Source: an uncultured Victivallales bacterium (GTDB taxonomy: Bacteria; Verrucomicrobiota; Lentisphaeria; Oligosphaerales; JAFGRS01). From it: a stretch of 64,000 nucleotides of DNA. Each line of letters begins with the position of its first letter. Within the stretch, counting starts at the first letter, position 1. Shown here in pieces: positions 49,389 through 58,170 of the stretch. Below the pieces are notes generated by a model, which was not told where the DNA came from, made no database searches, and was given only the letters and a program-made list of their open reading frames with translations. Made by a program: the position numbers and the translations under genes. The stretch covers positions 1-64,000 of the forward strand of contig CAILUI010000122.1 in NCBI GenBank assembly GCA_903837355.1. The letters are read 5' to 3'.

Positions 49389-51479
49389 TCAGGCCAGCGT
49401 GTAGTCAATGGCGAACAGCAGGAAGGTGTCCAGGCGCGGCAACACGAACTCCAGGTAGCCAGCGCTCACCGTAAAGGGCACATCCGCTGCCGCCGGCAGA
49501 CAACGCAGACGGCTCGGCAGGCGACCGTCGAGCCGCACCCGCAGACGGCTGCCGCTGACGGGAATATTCGGGAGTTCCCCCTGGAAGTTCAGCACCGCGA
49601 CCAGCAGGCGCTGGTCTGGGCTCTGGTCGTAGAGCAGGATCTCGACGGACTTGGGGGCATCGGTAACGACCAACGACGCCGGTGCGAGCAAGCCCAGCAA
49701 CTGCCGGAGAATCTCCCGGTGCGCGTCGTGTTCCATCCGTTCCAGACAGCCTGCGACATACAGCGTCTCGCCCTTGCCGAAACGGTTCCTGACCACCGCT
49801 GGGTACGCCGTCGGGATGCCCGGCGGATTGCTGATGGCGGAACCGAACCGAGACGGATCCTTGGGATCGGTGTAGGGCCTCGTCACGGTGGCCAGAACCT
49901 GCGCCGAGGACCTGGCAGTGACCAGCATCTGGGAGCCCATGATCGTCAGTGGCTGGGCCGCCGTACAAGGATTGAATACCGACTCGCTACCGGGCACCGG
50001 GGCGATGTAGGTCACCTCTTCGACCGTCTGTCCGACCCAGTTGATCCCGAGGACGTCGGCCAGCATGAAGTCGGCCTGCTTCTCGCCCGCCGCATTGAGC
50101 AGGGAGGTCGAGCGCGCGATGTACAGCCTCCCGCCCTGCTCCACGTAGCGCCGCAGCGCCTCCGCCTCGCGCGGGCTGAGCATGAACAACTCGGGCACGA
50201 CCAGGACCGCGAACTCGGACAACGCCTCCAGGTCCTTCGGCGTCAGCACCGCGTAGGCGATATGGCCCTGCATCAAGGTGCGCGCCAGGTTGGTGATCGC
50301 GGCCACCACGGGCGGCCGCCCAGCCGCGAGGTCGGCAACCCGCCTGCCGTTCTCGCGCGGGTCGATGAGGGACTCGAAGTTGAAGTAGATCCCAACGTCG
50401 GCGAGCGGCCTGGCTGCCGGCGTCAGGAAGGGCTCGTAGGGCTGTGTTTTCGCGAAAACGCTGCCCATTTCGGCGTACACGCGCGGGTCCATGGTTCCCA
50501 CCGGATCGATGGCATCGATGAACAGGAACCGTCCGTTGTGAGCCAAGGCCGAGAAGGCCTGGGCCTCCAGCAACTCCCGGCTCTTCATCGTCGTGTGGTC
50601 GGTAAGGTCCGGGCAGCGCGAGGTCATGAACTCGAAGCGCGGCTTCTCGCTGAGGCGGGTGAAGAGCTTGCAGATGAACGACTGCTCGGCAGCCCCCCCG
50701 TAGAAATCGCCGGAGAGATAGTCATTGTGGGCAAAGAACGTCGAACCGATACCGGACGGCCACCCCGTGGACCAGGCGGCACACTGGTGTCCGACGGAAA
50801 CGCCGGGCTGCAAGCGGCGGGCGGTGGCCGTGATCTGGCCGACGACCGCCGCCATCCAGGCCTCGCGACGGCGCTGGAAACCGACCCACTCGGGATCTTC
50901 CCAGTTCACGATCTTCGGCAGATCCAGCCCGGTCTCGTCGTGGTAGCGCCGCCGGCAGTGGGCGCAGTAGCAGACGGTGTAGGGCCAGAAGATCATGTCG
51001 ACCCACAGGCCTTCGAAGCGGTATCTCGAGCACAGTTCCTCCACCTGGGCGAGAACGAAGTCACGATGCGGCGAGTTGAAGCAACAGACGCCGTAATGGC
51101 CGGGAGTCCACAGGTAATCGGCGGTGTTCTCGCCTTTGGCCGTGACCACGCGCCAGTCGGGGTGGGTATCGTAGGCCCACTTCGACCACCAGTTGTAGTA
51201 GACCACGACCTCCATCCCGCGCTCATGGCAGGCAGTGATGCGCTCGCCCAGAATGTCGCGGCCGTGAACCCCGGCGTGCAGGTGGCCGACCGCCGTGGGC
51301 CAGTAGCAGATGCCGAGGCAGGACGAGGCGTACAGGTAGGCGACCTCGACACCCGCCTGCACCAGCAGATCGGCGTAGGCCTGCGCGTCGAAGCGCGCGA
51401 GGAAGTCCGGATGCCAGTCCGGGATGTGCATGTCAACCAGGTTGCCCCGGAAGCGCGTCTCATACCAAGGCTGTGCCAC
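49389..51479 (-). CDS. GHL6/GH29-like glycosidase with beta-galactosidase-type trimerisation domain
   Basis: 696 residues from GTG 51479 (GGAGAG six bases upstream). The N-terminal barrel (RFDAQAYADLLVQAGVEVAYLYAS, GRDILGERITACHERGMEVVVYYNWW, YRFEGLWVDMIFWPYTVCYC) resembles the hypothetical glycosyl hydrolase 6 family and distant alpha-fucosidases. FEGLWVDM carries a candidate catalytic Asp. CYCAHCRRRY suggests a small metal or disulfide site. A Rossmann-like trimerisation domain follows (ALSEFAVLVVPELFMLSPREAEALRRYVEQGG), then a beta domain. No signal peptide, so intracellular processing of imported glycans is likely. Confidence 0.8.
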   Translation of the reverse strand: MAQPWYETRFRGNLVDMHIPDWHPDFLARFDAQAYADLLVQAGVEVAYLYASSCLGICYWPTAVGHLHAGVHGRDILGERITACHERGMEVVVYYNWWSKWAYDTHPDWRVVTAKGENTADYLWTPGHYGVCCFNSPHRDFVLAQVEELCSRYRFEGLWVDMIFWPYTVCYCAHCRRRYHDETGLDLPKIVNWEDPEWVGFQRRREAWMAAVVGQITATARRLQPGVSVGHQCAAWSTGWPSGIGSTFFAHNDYLSGDFYGGAAEQSFICKLFTRLSEKPRFEFMTSRCPDLTDHTTMKSRELLEAQAFSALAHNGRFLFIDAIDPVGTMDPRVYAEMGSVFAKTQPYEPFLTPAARPLADVGIYFNFESLIDPRENGRRVADLAAGRPPVVAAITNLARTLMQGHIAYAVLTPKDLEALSEFAVLVVPELFMLSPREAEALRRYVEQGGRLYIARSTSLLNAAGEKQADFMLADVLGINWVGQTVEEVTYIAPVPGSESVFNPCTAAQPLTIMGSQMLVTARSSAQVLATVTRPYTDPKDPSRFGSAISNPPGIPTAYPAVVRNRFGKGETLYVAGCLERMEHDAHREILRQLLGLLAPASLVVTDAPKSVEILLYDQSPDQRLLVAVLNFQGELPNIPVSGSRLRVRLDGRLPSRLRCLPAAADVPFTVSAGYLEFVLPRLDTFLLFAIDYTLA

Positions 51480-51529
51480 GAGGTCTCTCCAGTTTCACCA
51501 CGCCGGGACACTCCTGCGGCAGCAACGGC

Positions 51530-54271
51530 TCACGCCGCCAACGCTTCGCGCAGGGCCGCAACCAGGGTCTCAAGATCAAAGGGCTTGGGGACGAAATGCA
51601 CGCCGGGATCCAAGACCCCCTGGGAGGCGATTACGTCCGCCGGATACCCCGACATGTAGAGCACCCTTAGCCCCGGCCGCGCCTCCTGCAGACGCCGGTA
51701 GAGTTCCCTGCCGTTGAGGCCAGGCATGACGACGTCGGTCAGCAGGATGCCGATGCTCTCCGGGGTGTCCTGCGCCAGTCGAACCGCCGCGGCCGGGGTC
51801 GGTGCCGACAGGACGCGAAACCCCCGCGGCGGCAGTACTCTGCAGACGAAGGCACGCACGTCCTCGGCATCCTCCACGACCAGCACGGTGGTCAGCGCAC
51901 GGGGCTCCGGAACCACGGCGGCCGCGGCAGAGCCTGCCGGCACCGCCGCGGCCGCCGGGGTCACCGCCCGCGGCAGATAGACGGTCACCGTGGTGCCACA
52001 CCCCGGCGCGCTGGTGACCTCGATGTGGCCGCCGTGCTGGGTCACAATACCATGTACGGTGGCGAGGCCAAGCCCGGTGCCTTTGCCCGCTTCCTTGGTC
52101 GTGAAGAACGGCTCGAACAGGTGCCGTTGGGTGGCCTCATCCATGCCTGTCCCCGTGTCACGAACCGCCAGCGTCACGTAGTGCCCCGGCGCGGCGCCCA
52201 GGTGCGCCGCGGCGGCGCGTTCATCCAGTTCAGCCGCCGCGATCGTGAGCGTGATCGTCCCACCTTGCGGCATCGCGTCGCGGGCGTTGATCGCCAGATT
52301 CGCGATGATCTGGCGCACCTGTGTTGGATCGGCACAAATGGACCCGCCAGCCGGCTCGGCGTGACAGACAATCTCGATGCTCTCCGGGATCAGACGGCGC
52401 AAGAAGCCCTGGAACAGGCCGACCTCCTCAGCCAGGTCGATCACCTGAACGTTCAGCACCTGCCGACGCGCAAAGGCCAGCAGTTGCTGCGTCAAGCCCC
52501 GCGCCTGTTCCGCGGCGCGCCGGATCTGGGCCACGTCGGCGCGTGAAGGATGATCGGCAGACAGTTCGTCACGGATAATATCGGCGTACCCCAGGACGGG
52601 TACCAGCAGGTTGTTGAGGTCGTGGGCCACCCCGCCCGCCAAACGGCCGAGCGCCTCGATCTGGCGCGCGTGCCCAAGCTGGGTCTCCAGTTCACGCCGA
52701 CGCAAGCCGGAACGCTGATGCTGCAGCGCATTGGCAAAGATCTCCCCGGCCAGGCGCAACAGGGAAACGGCGCTCTCCGACCAGCGCCGCGCCCGCCGCA
52801 CAGAATCGACGCCGACGAAACCGAGGACTGTCCCCCCGCAGGCCATGGGCACACAGAGCAGGGAGCGAACCGACTCAGCCTCCAGCTCCGCACGCCAACT
52901 CGCCGCCTCCGGCGGTAGGCCGGACACATCCGGGACGTTGACCACGGCGCCGCTCCGATGCAATGGAGTGTTCCAGGGGAACGTGGTCGCCACGATACCC
53001 TGTAGCCGCGACATCACACCGGCAACGCCCTCCCGGCACCATTCATGGGTGCAGGAGAGCACGGCCAGGTCGGGCGTGAACTGAAACACGTAACAGCGGT
53101 CGGTATCAAGGAACTCGCCTAGTCGACGCAGGGCGCTGCCGAACTCGGCATCGAACTGATCAGCGGCCTGGCTCACGAACCCGGTCGAGATCGCTGCCAT
53201 CATCTGCTCGGCGCGCAGACGCTGCGTCAGATCGGCCTCGGCGTCGGTGCGCTGGACGTTCTCCCGCAGCAGTTCGGCGTGCTGTGCGTGGAACCGACGT
53301 ACCAGTCGCGCCACGTGGCCGAACTCGTCGGCGCGGAGCTCCAACTCCCCGAGGCAGCCGGGATCACCCTTGTCCAAGCTCGTAGCCACGACCCGCAACG
53401 GCAGCGACACCCAGGCGCGCAGCGCCCAGGCCAGAAGCGCCAGGAGCACGGCGGCAAGAGCCGCACCCAGTATGACCTGGTAACCGGAGGAGCGCCGCAG
53501 ATGGGCCACGGCAGGGACCGGTACACGCGCCTCCAACTGCGCCAGCGCCGAGCCATCCCAGGCCGGCAACCGCCAGCGCAACGTCAACGTGCTGCTATCA
53601 GGACGAACGGGCGGGCCGTCCGGAGCGCCGTTGGGCACGTCAGACACGGTCCCGCCAAGCAGGGTGGAGAGCTCGTTGAGGGCGCGCCTGTCGAGGCACA
53701 CGGCGGCCACCAGGTAGCCGTTCCCGCCGACCGTGTCCGCAGCGCTCGCGCGCAGGCGAATCGGGGCGCCGCAGACCTCCCAGAGCCCGCCCGGACCGTA
53801 GGTGAAGAAGTGGGCCATCCGCTGCCCGGCGAAGAGGTCGGCGCCGTTTGACTTGAGCGCCGGAATCTCCCACATCGAGAAGGCCTCACGCAGGGCGCCG
53901 TAGTAGACCAGCGTGAAGTCATTGCGGTACACCCACACGGAGTGCACACGGAAGGTCCGTAGCGGGGGATCGATATTCACCGCCGCCCACAAGGAGTCGC
54001 CGGAGTCCACGAACTCGACCATCGCATCCGAGCTGGAGTAGTCGTGGACGAAGGTCTCCAGCGGCACGCTGTTAAGCTGGATCAGGCGCCGGAACAACTG
54101 GCCTAACTCCTCCTCGCGCGAGGCCAGCAGCACGCCCCCCTGCCGACGCTGATGCAAGGCCAGGGCAGCCAGTGCCCCAACGAAAACAACCAGCAGCGCG
54201 ACCAGCAGCAGCAAGAGCCGGTGTCTGACGCTCTGCACCGGGAACGTGGCCACACGTGGCAGCATGCGCAT
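51530..54271 (-). CDS. Membrane hybrid histidine kinase (CHASE4-like, HAMP, GAF, HisKA, HATPase, REC)
   Basis: 913 residues. One membrane helix near 20-40 (LLLLLVALLVVFVGALAALAL) and another near 270-290 enclose a CHASE4-like sensor (LIQLNSVPLETFVHDYSSSDAMVEFV). A HAMP-like linker is followed by a GAF domain (FLDTDRCYVFQFTPD...FVGVDSVRRARRW). HisKA has GGVAHDLNNLLVPVLGY with phosphorylatable His550. The ATPase has NLAINARDAMPQGG, DTGTGMD and GKGTGLGLATVHGIV. A C-terminal receiver carries Asp846 (LLTDVVMPG) and Lys in FVPKPFD. No separate response regulator is adjacent, so the phosphate is passed to an unlinked partner. It is divergent from the radical SAM gene. Confidence 0.92.
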   Translation of the reverse strand: MRMLPRVATFPVQSVRHRLLLLLVALLVVFVGALAALALHQRRQGGVLLASREEELGQLFRRLIQLNSVPLETFVHDYSSSDAMVEFVDSGDSLWAAVNIDPPLRTFRVHSVWVYRNDFTLVYYGALREAFSMWEIPALKSNGADLFAGQRMAHFFTYGPGGLWEVCGAPIRLRASAADTVGGNGYLVAAVCLDRRALNELSTLLGGTVSDVPNGAPDGPPVRPDSSTLTLRWRLPAWDGSALAQLEARVPVPAVAHLRRSSGYQVILGAALAAVLLALLAWALRAWVSLPLRVVATSLDKGDPGCLGELELRADEFGHVARLVRRFHAQHAELLRENVQRTDAEADLTQRLRAEQMMAAISTGFVSQAADQFDAEFGSALRRLGEFLDTDRCYVFQFTPDLAVLSCTHEWCREGVAGVMSRLQGIVATTFPWNTPLHRSGAVVNVPDVSGLPPEAASWRAELEAESVRSLLCVPMACGGTVLGFVGVDSVRRARRWSESAVSLLRLAGEIFANALQHQRSGLRRRELETQLGHARQIEALGRLAGGVAHDLNNLLVPVLGYADIIRDELSADHPSRADVAQIRRAAEQARGLTQQLLAFARRQVLNVQVIDLAEEVGLFQGFLRRLIPESIEIVCHAEPAGGSICADPTQVRQIIANLAINARDAMPQGGTITLTIAAAELDERAAAAHLGAAPGHYVTLAVRDTGTGMDEATQRHLFEPFFTTKEAGKGTGLGLATVHGIVTQHGGHIEVTSAPGCGTTVTVYLPRAVTPAAAAVPAGSAAAAVVPEPRALTTVLVVEDAEDVRAFVCRVLPPRGFRVLSAPTPAAAVRLAQDTPESIGILLTDVVMPGLNGRELYRRLQEARPGLRVLYMSGYPADVIASQGVLDPGVHFVPKPFDLETLVAALREALAA

Positions 54272-54441
54272 GCCGAGCCCGCTCCTCTGGGTTACCGACT
54301 GCTTTCGTCGTTGCGTGCTTAGCCCTAAGCTAACGCCAGAACGGAAGCTCGGCCACCTGCAGCGTCCCGACGCTGAGGCAGTACAGTATGGGCCTGATAT
54401 GGGCTCCACCAACCTGGAGCCGGAGGCCGACTGGATGGCGC

Positions 54442-55338
54442 ATGTTCAACTCTGACCCGCTGCACTACCGTTACCGCGTGTTCCGACCGCCGGCCGAGGC
54501 CGACAGCCTGATCATCCAGGTGGCCTACGGCTGCCCGCACAACCACTGCGGCTTCTGCGGCATGTACAAGAACGTGCCTTACGCGGTGCGCCCCTGGCCC
54601 GAGGTCCACGAGGAACTCCGGCGCGCTGCCCGCAAGCTGCAGGGAACGCGACGCGTCTTCCTGGCCGACGGCGACGTCATGCACCTGCCCTTCGCTGCGC
54701 TGCGCGGCATCCTGCTCGACCTCGGGACGCTGTTCCCGCTGCTGGCCCGCGTCAACCTCTATGCCAACGGTCGTTCTATCCTGGCCAAGTCCGACGCCGA
54801 GTTGGGCGAACTCCGCCAGTTGAAGCTCCAGACGCTTTACCTGGGCCTGGAGAGCGGCGACGATGAGGTCCTGCGTCAACAGGGCAAGGCCGACACCGTG
54901 GACGAGATGGTGCTCGCGGCGCAACGCGCCCAGGCGCAGGGCTTGCGCCTGTCGGTGATGGTCTTGCTCGGCCTCGCCGGCCGGGCTGGGTCGGAGCGCC
55001 ATGCGCAGGCCACCGCCAGGGCGGCCAACCGGATGCAACCACGCCTGCTGTCGGCCCTCCGGGTCGTCCCTATCCCCGGGACCGCCCTGCAGCGCTCGGT
55101 CGACGCCGGCCGCTTCGACCCGCTGACCGAATACGAGACCGTGGTGGAGCTGCATGCCATGATCGGGGGCTTCGAGCTTGACGGGACGATCTTCCGGGCC
55201 AACCACGTGTCGAATGCCCTGCCGCTCGAGGCCAGGTTCCCGAAGGACAAAGCCCTGGCCCTGGCGACGCTGCAGGCGGCGCTGGACTCTGATGCCCTGG
55301 ATCGCACCTCGCCTGGGCCGAGGCCGTTTACCTTATAG
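54442..55338 (+). CDS. Radical SAM protein (CX4CX2C type)
   Basis: 298 residues. VAYGCPHNHCGFCGMYKNV holds the cluster-binding cysteines spaced CX4CX2C, the pattern of the radical SAM subgroup with C-x-H-N-x-C-x-F-C-x-M-Y-K. VFLADGDVMHLP and TLYLGLESGDDEVLRQQGK are the SAM-binding strands, VMVLLGLAG a later one. The substrate is unknown; this subgroup is widespread and uncharacterised. ATG 54442 was chosen because similarity begins there; GGAGG lies rather far upstream (15 bases). It stands alone ahead of the ABC operon. Confidence 0.88.
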   Translation: MFNSDPLHYRYRVFRPPAEADSLIIQVAYGCPHNHCGFCGMYKNVPYAVRPWPEVHEELRRAARKLQGTRRVFLADGDVMHLPFAALRGILLDLGTLFPLLARVNLYANGRSILAKSDAELGELRQLKLQTLYLGLESGDDEVLRQQGKADTVDEMVLAAQRAQAQGLRLSVMVLLGLAGRAGSERHAQATARAANRMQPRLLSALRVVPIPGTALQRSVDAGRFDPLTEYETVVELHAMIGGFELDGTIFRANHVSNALPLEARFPKDKALALATLQAALDSDALDRTSPGPRPFTL

Positions 55339-55543
55339 GATTCCAAACTCTGACCTCTGAACACACCCGTCCCATGGAAGACCCAGAGGCTGTAGCGGTT
55401 TAGGCTGTAGGCTACTAGGTTACAACACCGGACCCGAATCCGGAAACGCACAATGCCCCGAGGTAAGACCGAACAGTCTACAGCCTGAGTACCTAACAGT
55501 CTTGGCGTCCTGAGGGACGCCTGTGAACCCTGAACTCCGAACC
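55339..55543. repeat. Intergenic heptamer-like repeats and inverted repeat AGGCTGTAG/CTACAGCCT
   Basis: AGGCTGTAG (55403-55411) and CTACAGCCT (55479-55487) form a 9-base inverted repeat. Around them are 7-base-periodic motifs: AGGCTGT, AGGCTAC, TAGGTTA, and at the right edge CTGAACC/CTGAACT/CCGAACC variants ending just before the ABC ATPase start. No gene and no clear terminator were seen. Confidence 0.55.
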
Positions 55544-56527
55544 ATGCCCATCGTTGAATCCAGCCACTTGACCAAGACCTTCCGGGTAGCGGACAAGGAT
55601 CCCGGCGCGCGCGGCACGCTCCGCCATTTCCTGCGCCGGCGCTACCGCCAGGTCACGGCGGTCAAGGAGTTGTCGTTCGTGATCGAACCCGGGGAGATCG
55701 TCGGTTTCCTGGGGCCGAATGGGGCCGGCAAGACGACGACCCTGAAGATGCTGGCAGGGCTCATCTGCCCGACCTCGGGGCAGGTGACCGTGGCCGGCCA
55801 TATTCCCTTCCGGCGCGATCACGCCTTCCTGCGGCGCATCACCATGGTCCTGGGGCAGAAACAGCAACTCATCTGGGACCTGCCGGCCCTGGACTCGCTG
55901 CGCATCAACGGCGCCGTCTATGAGATCCCCGATGACGAGTGCCAGCGGCGGATCGCGGAACTCGCCGAGATGCTGGCCCTCGGAGACCACCTGCGCCAGC
56001 CGGTGCGCAAGCTCTCGCTGGGCGAACGCATGAAGGCCGAGCTGATGGCGGCGCTGCTGCATCGGCCCGACGTGCTTTTCCTGGACGAGCCGACCCTCGG
56101 GCTGGACGTCAACGCCCAAGTCTCGGTGCGGGATTTCCTGCGCGAGTACAACCGCCGCTACCGGGCCACCATCCTGCTGACCAGTCACTACATGGCCGAC
56201 ATCACGGCGCTGTGCGCGCGCGTCCTCATTATCCACGAAGGCGCCCTGATGTACGACGGCAGCCTGGACGGCATTGTCCGGCGCTTTGCGCCTTTCCGCG
56301 AAGTCCGCATGGAACTTGGCCAGCCCTGCGTGCCGGACTGCCTCAAGGCCTATGGCGAGGTGGCCAGCATCGAAGGCCGGGCCGTGCGCCTCATCGTCGT
56401 CCGTGATCAGCTCACCCAGACCGTGGCGCAGCTCCTGAACGACTTCGATGTGCGCGACCTCACCGTCAACGACCCGCCCATCGAAGAGACGATCGGCCGC
56501 ATCTTCGCGAGGAAGAGCAGCGCGTGA
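55544..56527 (+). CDS. ABC-2 type exporter ATP-binding protein
   Basis: 327 residues. GFLGPNGAGKTTTLKMLAGL (Walker A), GQKQQLIWDLP (Q-loop), LSLGERMKAELMAALLH (signature) and VLFLDEPTLGLDVNA (Walker B), with the switch His in LTSHYMADI. The N-terminal HFLRRRYRQVTAVKELSF extension is typical of the ATPases paired with ABC2_membrane_6 permeases. It energises export with the two following proteins; substrate unknown (drug, polyketide-like or glycan families exist). ATG 55544 follows the heptamer repeats directly; GTG 55523 would translate part of them. Confidence 0.93.
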   Translation: MPIVESSHLTKTFRVADKDPGARGTLRHFLRRRYRQVTAVKELSFVIEPGEIVGFLGPNGAGKTTTLKMLAGLICPTSGQVTVAGHIPFRRDHAFLRRITMVLGQKQQLIWDLPALDSLRINGAVYEIPDDECQRRIAELAEMLALGDHLRQPVRKLSLGERMKAELMAALLHRPDVLFLDEPTLGLDVNAQVSVRDFLREYNRRYRATILLTSHYMADITALCARVLIIHEGALMYDGSLDGIVRRFAPFREVRMELGQPCVPDCLKAYGEVASIEGRAVRLIVVRDQLTQTVAQLLNDFDVRDLTVNDPPIEETIGRIFARKSSA

Positions 56528-57321
56528 TGAGGCAGCTCCTGCACAAACTGCGCGTGTTCATCGCAGTGAGCTACGCGGAGATGATGGAGTACCGCGCCGA
56601 GATCCTGCTCTGGATCCTCTCGAGCATCATGCCCTTCGTGCTCATGGGCGTGTGGATGCAGGCCAGCGCCGGCGCCCCCGGACGGCTCGGCATGACGCCG
56701 GCGGAGTTTGCCCGCTACTTCCTCTGCGTTTTCCTCATTCGTCAACTCACCCTGGTGTGGGTCATCTACGAGTTCGAGCGGCATGTCGTCCAAGGCACGC
56801 TTTCGGCGCGACTGCTGCACCCCATCGACCCCTTCTGGCGCTTCTTCTGCGATCATCTGGCCGAACGCCTGGCGCGGCTGCCCTTCCTGGCGCTGGTGAC
56901 GGCCGTGTTCTTCGCCCTCTACCCGGCCTCCTTCTGGGTCCCCAGCCTGCGCAGCCTGGCCCTGGCCCTGGCCTGCCTGCTGATGGCCTTCCTGCTGCGC
57001 TTCATCATGCAGTACGCCTTTGCCATGATCGCCTTCTGGTCCGAGCGCGCCAACGCCATCGAGGATCTGTGGTTCTTCGCCTACCTCTTCCTCTCCGGCT
57101 ATCTGGCGCCGCTGACCCTCTTCCCCGAGCCCATTCGCCGCCTGGCCGAATGGACGCCGTTTCCGTACCTGATCTACATGCCGGCCCGCATCCTGATGGG
57201 CCAGCCGACCGCGGTGCTGCGCGGCCTCACCGTGAGCGCCGTGTGGGCGCTGCTGTTCTTCGTCGCCTACCGCATCCTCTGGCGCGCCGGCCTGCGCCGT
57301 TACTCGGGCATGGGAGCGTAG
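56527..57321 (+). CDS. ABC-2 exporter permease, first subunit
   Basis: 264 residues with about six membrane helices (EILLWILSSIMPFVLMGVWM, FLALVTAVFFALYPASF, LALALACLLMAFLLRFIMQY, LWFFAYLFLSGYLAPLTLFP, GLTVSAVWALLFFVAYRIL). The pattern YAEMMEYRAEILLW at the N-terminus and FSGYLAPLTLFPEPIR-like loop is ABC2_membrane_6. Its ATG overlaps the ATPase stop by one base (TGATG), so translation is coupled. Confidence 0.9.
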   Translation: MRQLLHKLRVFIAVSYAEMMEYRAEILLWILSSIMPFVLMGVWMQASAGAPGRLGMTPAEFARYFLCVFLIRQLTLVWVIYEFERHVVQGTLSARLLHPIDPFWRFFCDHLAERLARLPFLALVTAVFFALYPASFWVPSLRSLALALACLLMAFLLRFIMQYAFAMIAFWSERANAIEDLWFFAYLFLSGYLAPLTLFPEPIRRLAEWTPFPYLIYMPARILMGQPTAVLRGLTVSAVWALLFFVAYRILWRAGLRRYSGMGA

Positions 57322-57327
57322 ACCGGC

Positions 57328-58113
57328 ATGCTGCGACGCCACGTCAAGACGCTGGGGCGGTTCTGGTCTGCCGCGGTGGCGGCGGAGATGGAGTACCGCC
57401 TGAACTTCGTCCTGGCAACGATCACCAGCCTGGGCAACCTGGCCGGCAGCCTGTTCGGGCTGTCGCTGTTCTACAGCAACGGCGCCAGCCTGGGCGGCTG
57501 GCGCTGGGAAGAGGCGACGATCGTCCTCGGCCTGGCCGTCTTCCTGGAAGGCTTCAGCAGTACCTTCCTGCGCCCCAACCTCGGGCAGATCGTCGAGCAC
57601 GTACGCTCAGGGACCCTCGATTTCGTGCTGCTCAAGCCCATCGACCCGCAGTTCTGGCTGTCCACCCGGAACCTCTCGGTCTGGGGCTTCCCCAACTTGC
57701 TCTATGGCCTCGGGGTCATCGTCTACGGCGGTTCCCGGCTGGGCCTGCCGCCGAGCCGCTACCTGGCCGGGGTCTGGCCGCTAGCCATGGCGCTGCTGAT
57801 CCTCTACAGCCTGTGGTTCATGCTCAGCACCACCAGCCTGTGGTTCGTCAAGATCCACAACGTCACCAACCTGCTGGGTGGTCTCCTCGAAGCCGGGCGC
57901 TTCCCCGTGCCGGCTTACCCGGCCATCTACCGGGTCGTGCTCACCTTCATCGTCCCGGTCGCCCTGTTGACCACGGTACCCGCCAGCGCCGTCCTGCAGC
58001 GTCCCTGGGGCGTGCCCTGGTTGTCAGCGCTGCTGCTGGCCGGCGGCCTGGCCGTTCTCTCGCGCGCCTTCTGGCACTTCGGCCTGCGCTGCTACACCAG
58101 CGCCTCAAGTTGA
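57328..58113 (+). CDS. ABC-2 exporter permease, second subunit
   Basis: 261 residues, six membrane segments (LNFVLATITSLGNLAGSLFGL, TIVLGLAVFLEGFSSTFL, LLILYSLWFMLSTTSLWF, VVLTFIVPVALLTTVPA). Same ABC2_membrane_6 family as its neighbour (VAAEMEYRLNFVLA, RSGTLDFVLLKPID). It starts 6 bases after the first permease, so the exporter is an ATPase plus a heterodimeric permease. Confidence 0.9.
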   Translation: MLRRHVKTLGRFWSAAVAAEMEYRLNFVLATITSLGNLAGSLFGLSLFYSNGASLGGWRWEEATIVLGLAVFLEGFSSTFLRPNLGQIVEHVRSGTLDFVLLKPIDPQFWLSTRNLSVWGFPNLLYGLGVIVYGGSRLGLPPSRYLAGVWPLAMALLILYSLWFMLSTTSLWFVKIHNVTNLLGGLLEAGRFPVPAYPAIYRVVLTFIVPVALLTTVPASAVLQRPWGVPWLSALLLAGGLAVLSRAFWHFGLRCYTSASS

Positions 58114-58170
58114 GGGCCTGCCTGCTCCGCAATGGATTGCCGAGCCCGTACGGCACGGGGCGAGGCGGCA

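Noticed and set aside
49719..51659. 646-codon antisense frame over the GHL6-like gene
   Set aside because: Shadow of a gene with clear barrel and trimerisation motifs on the other strand.
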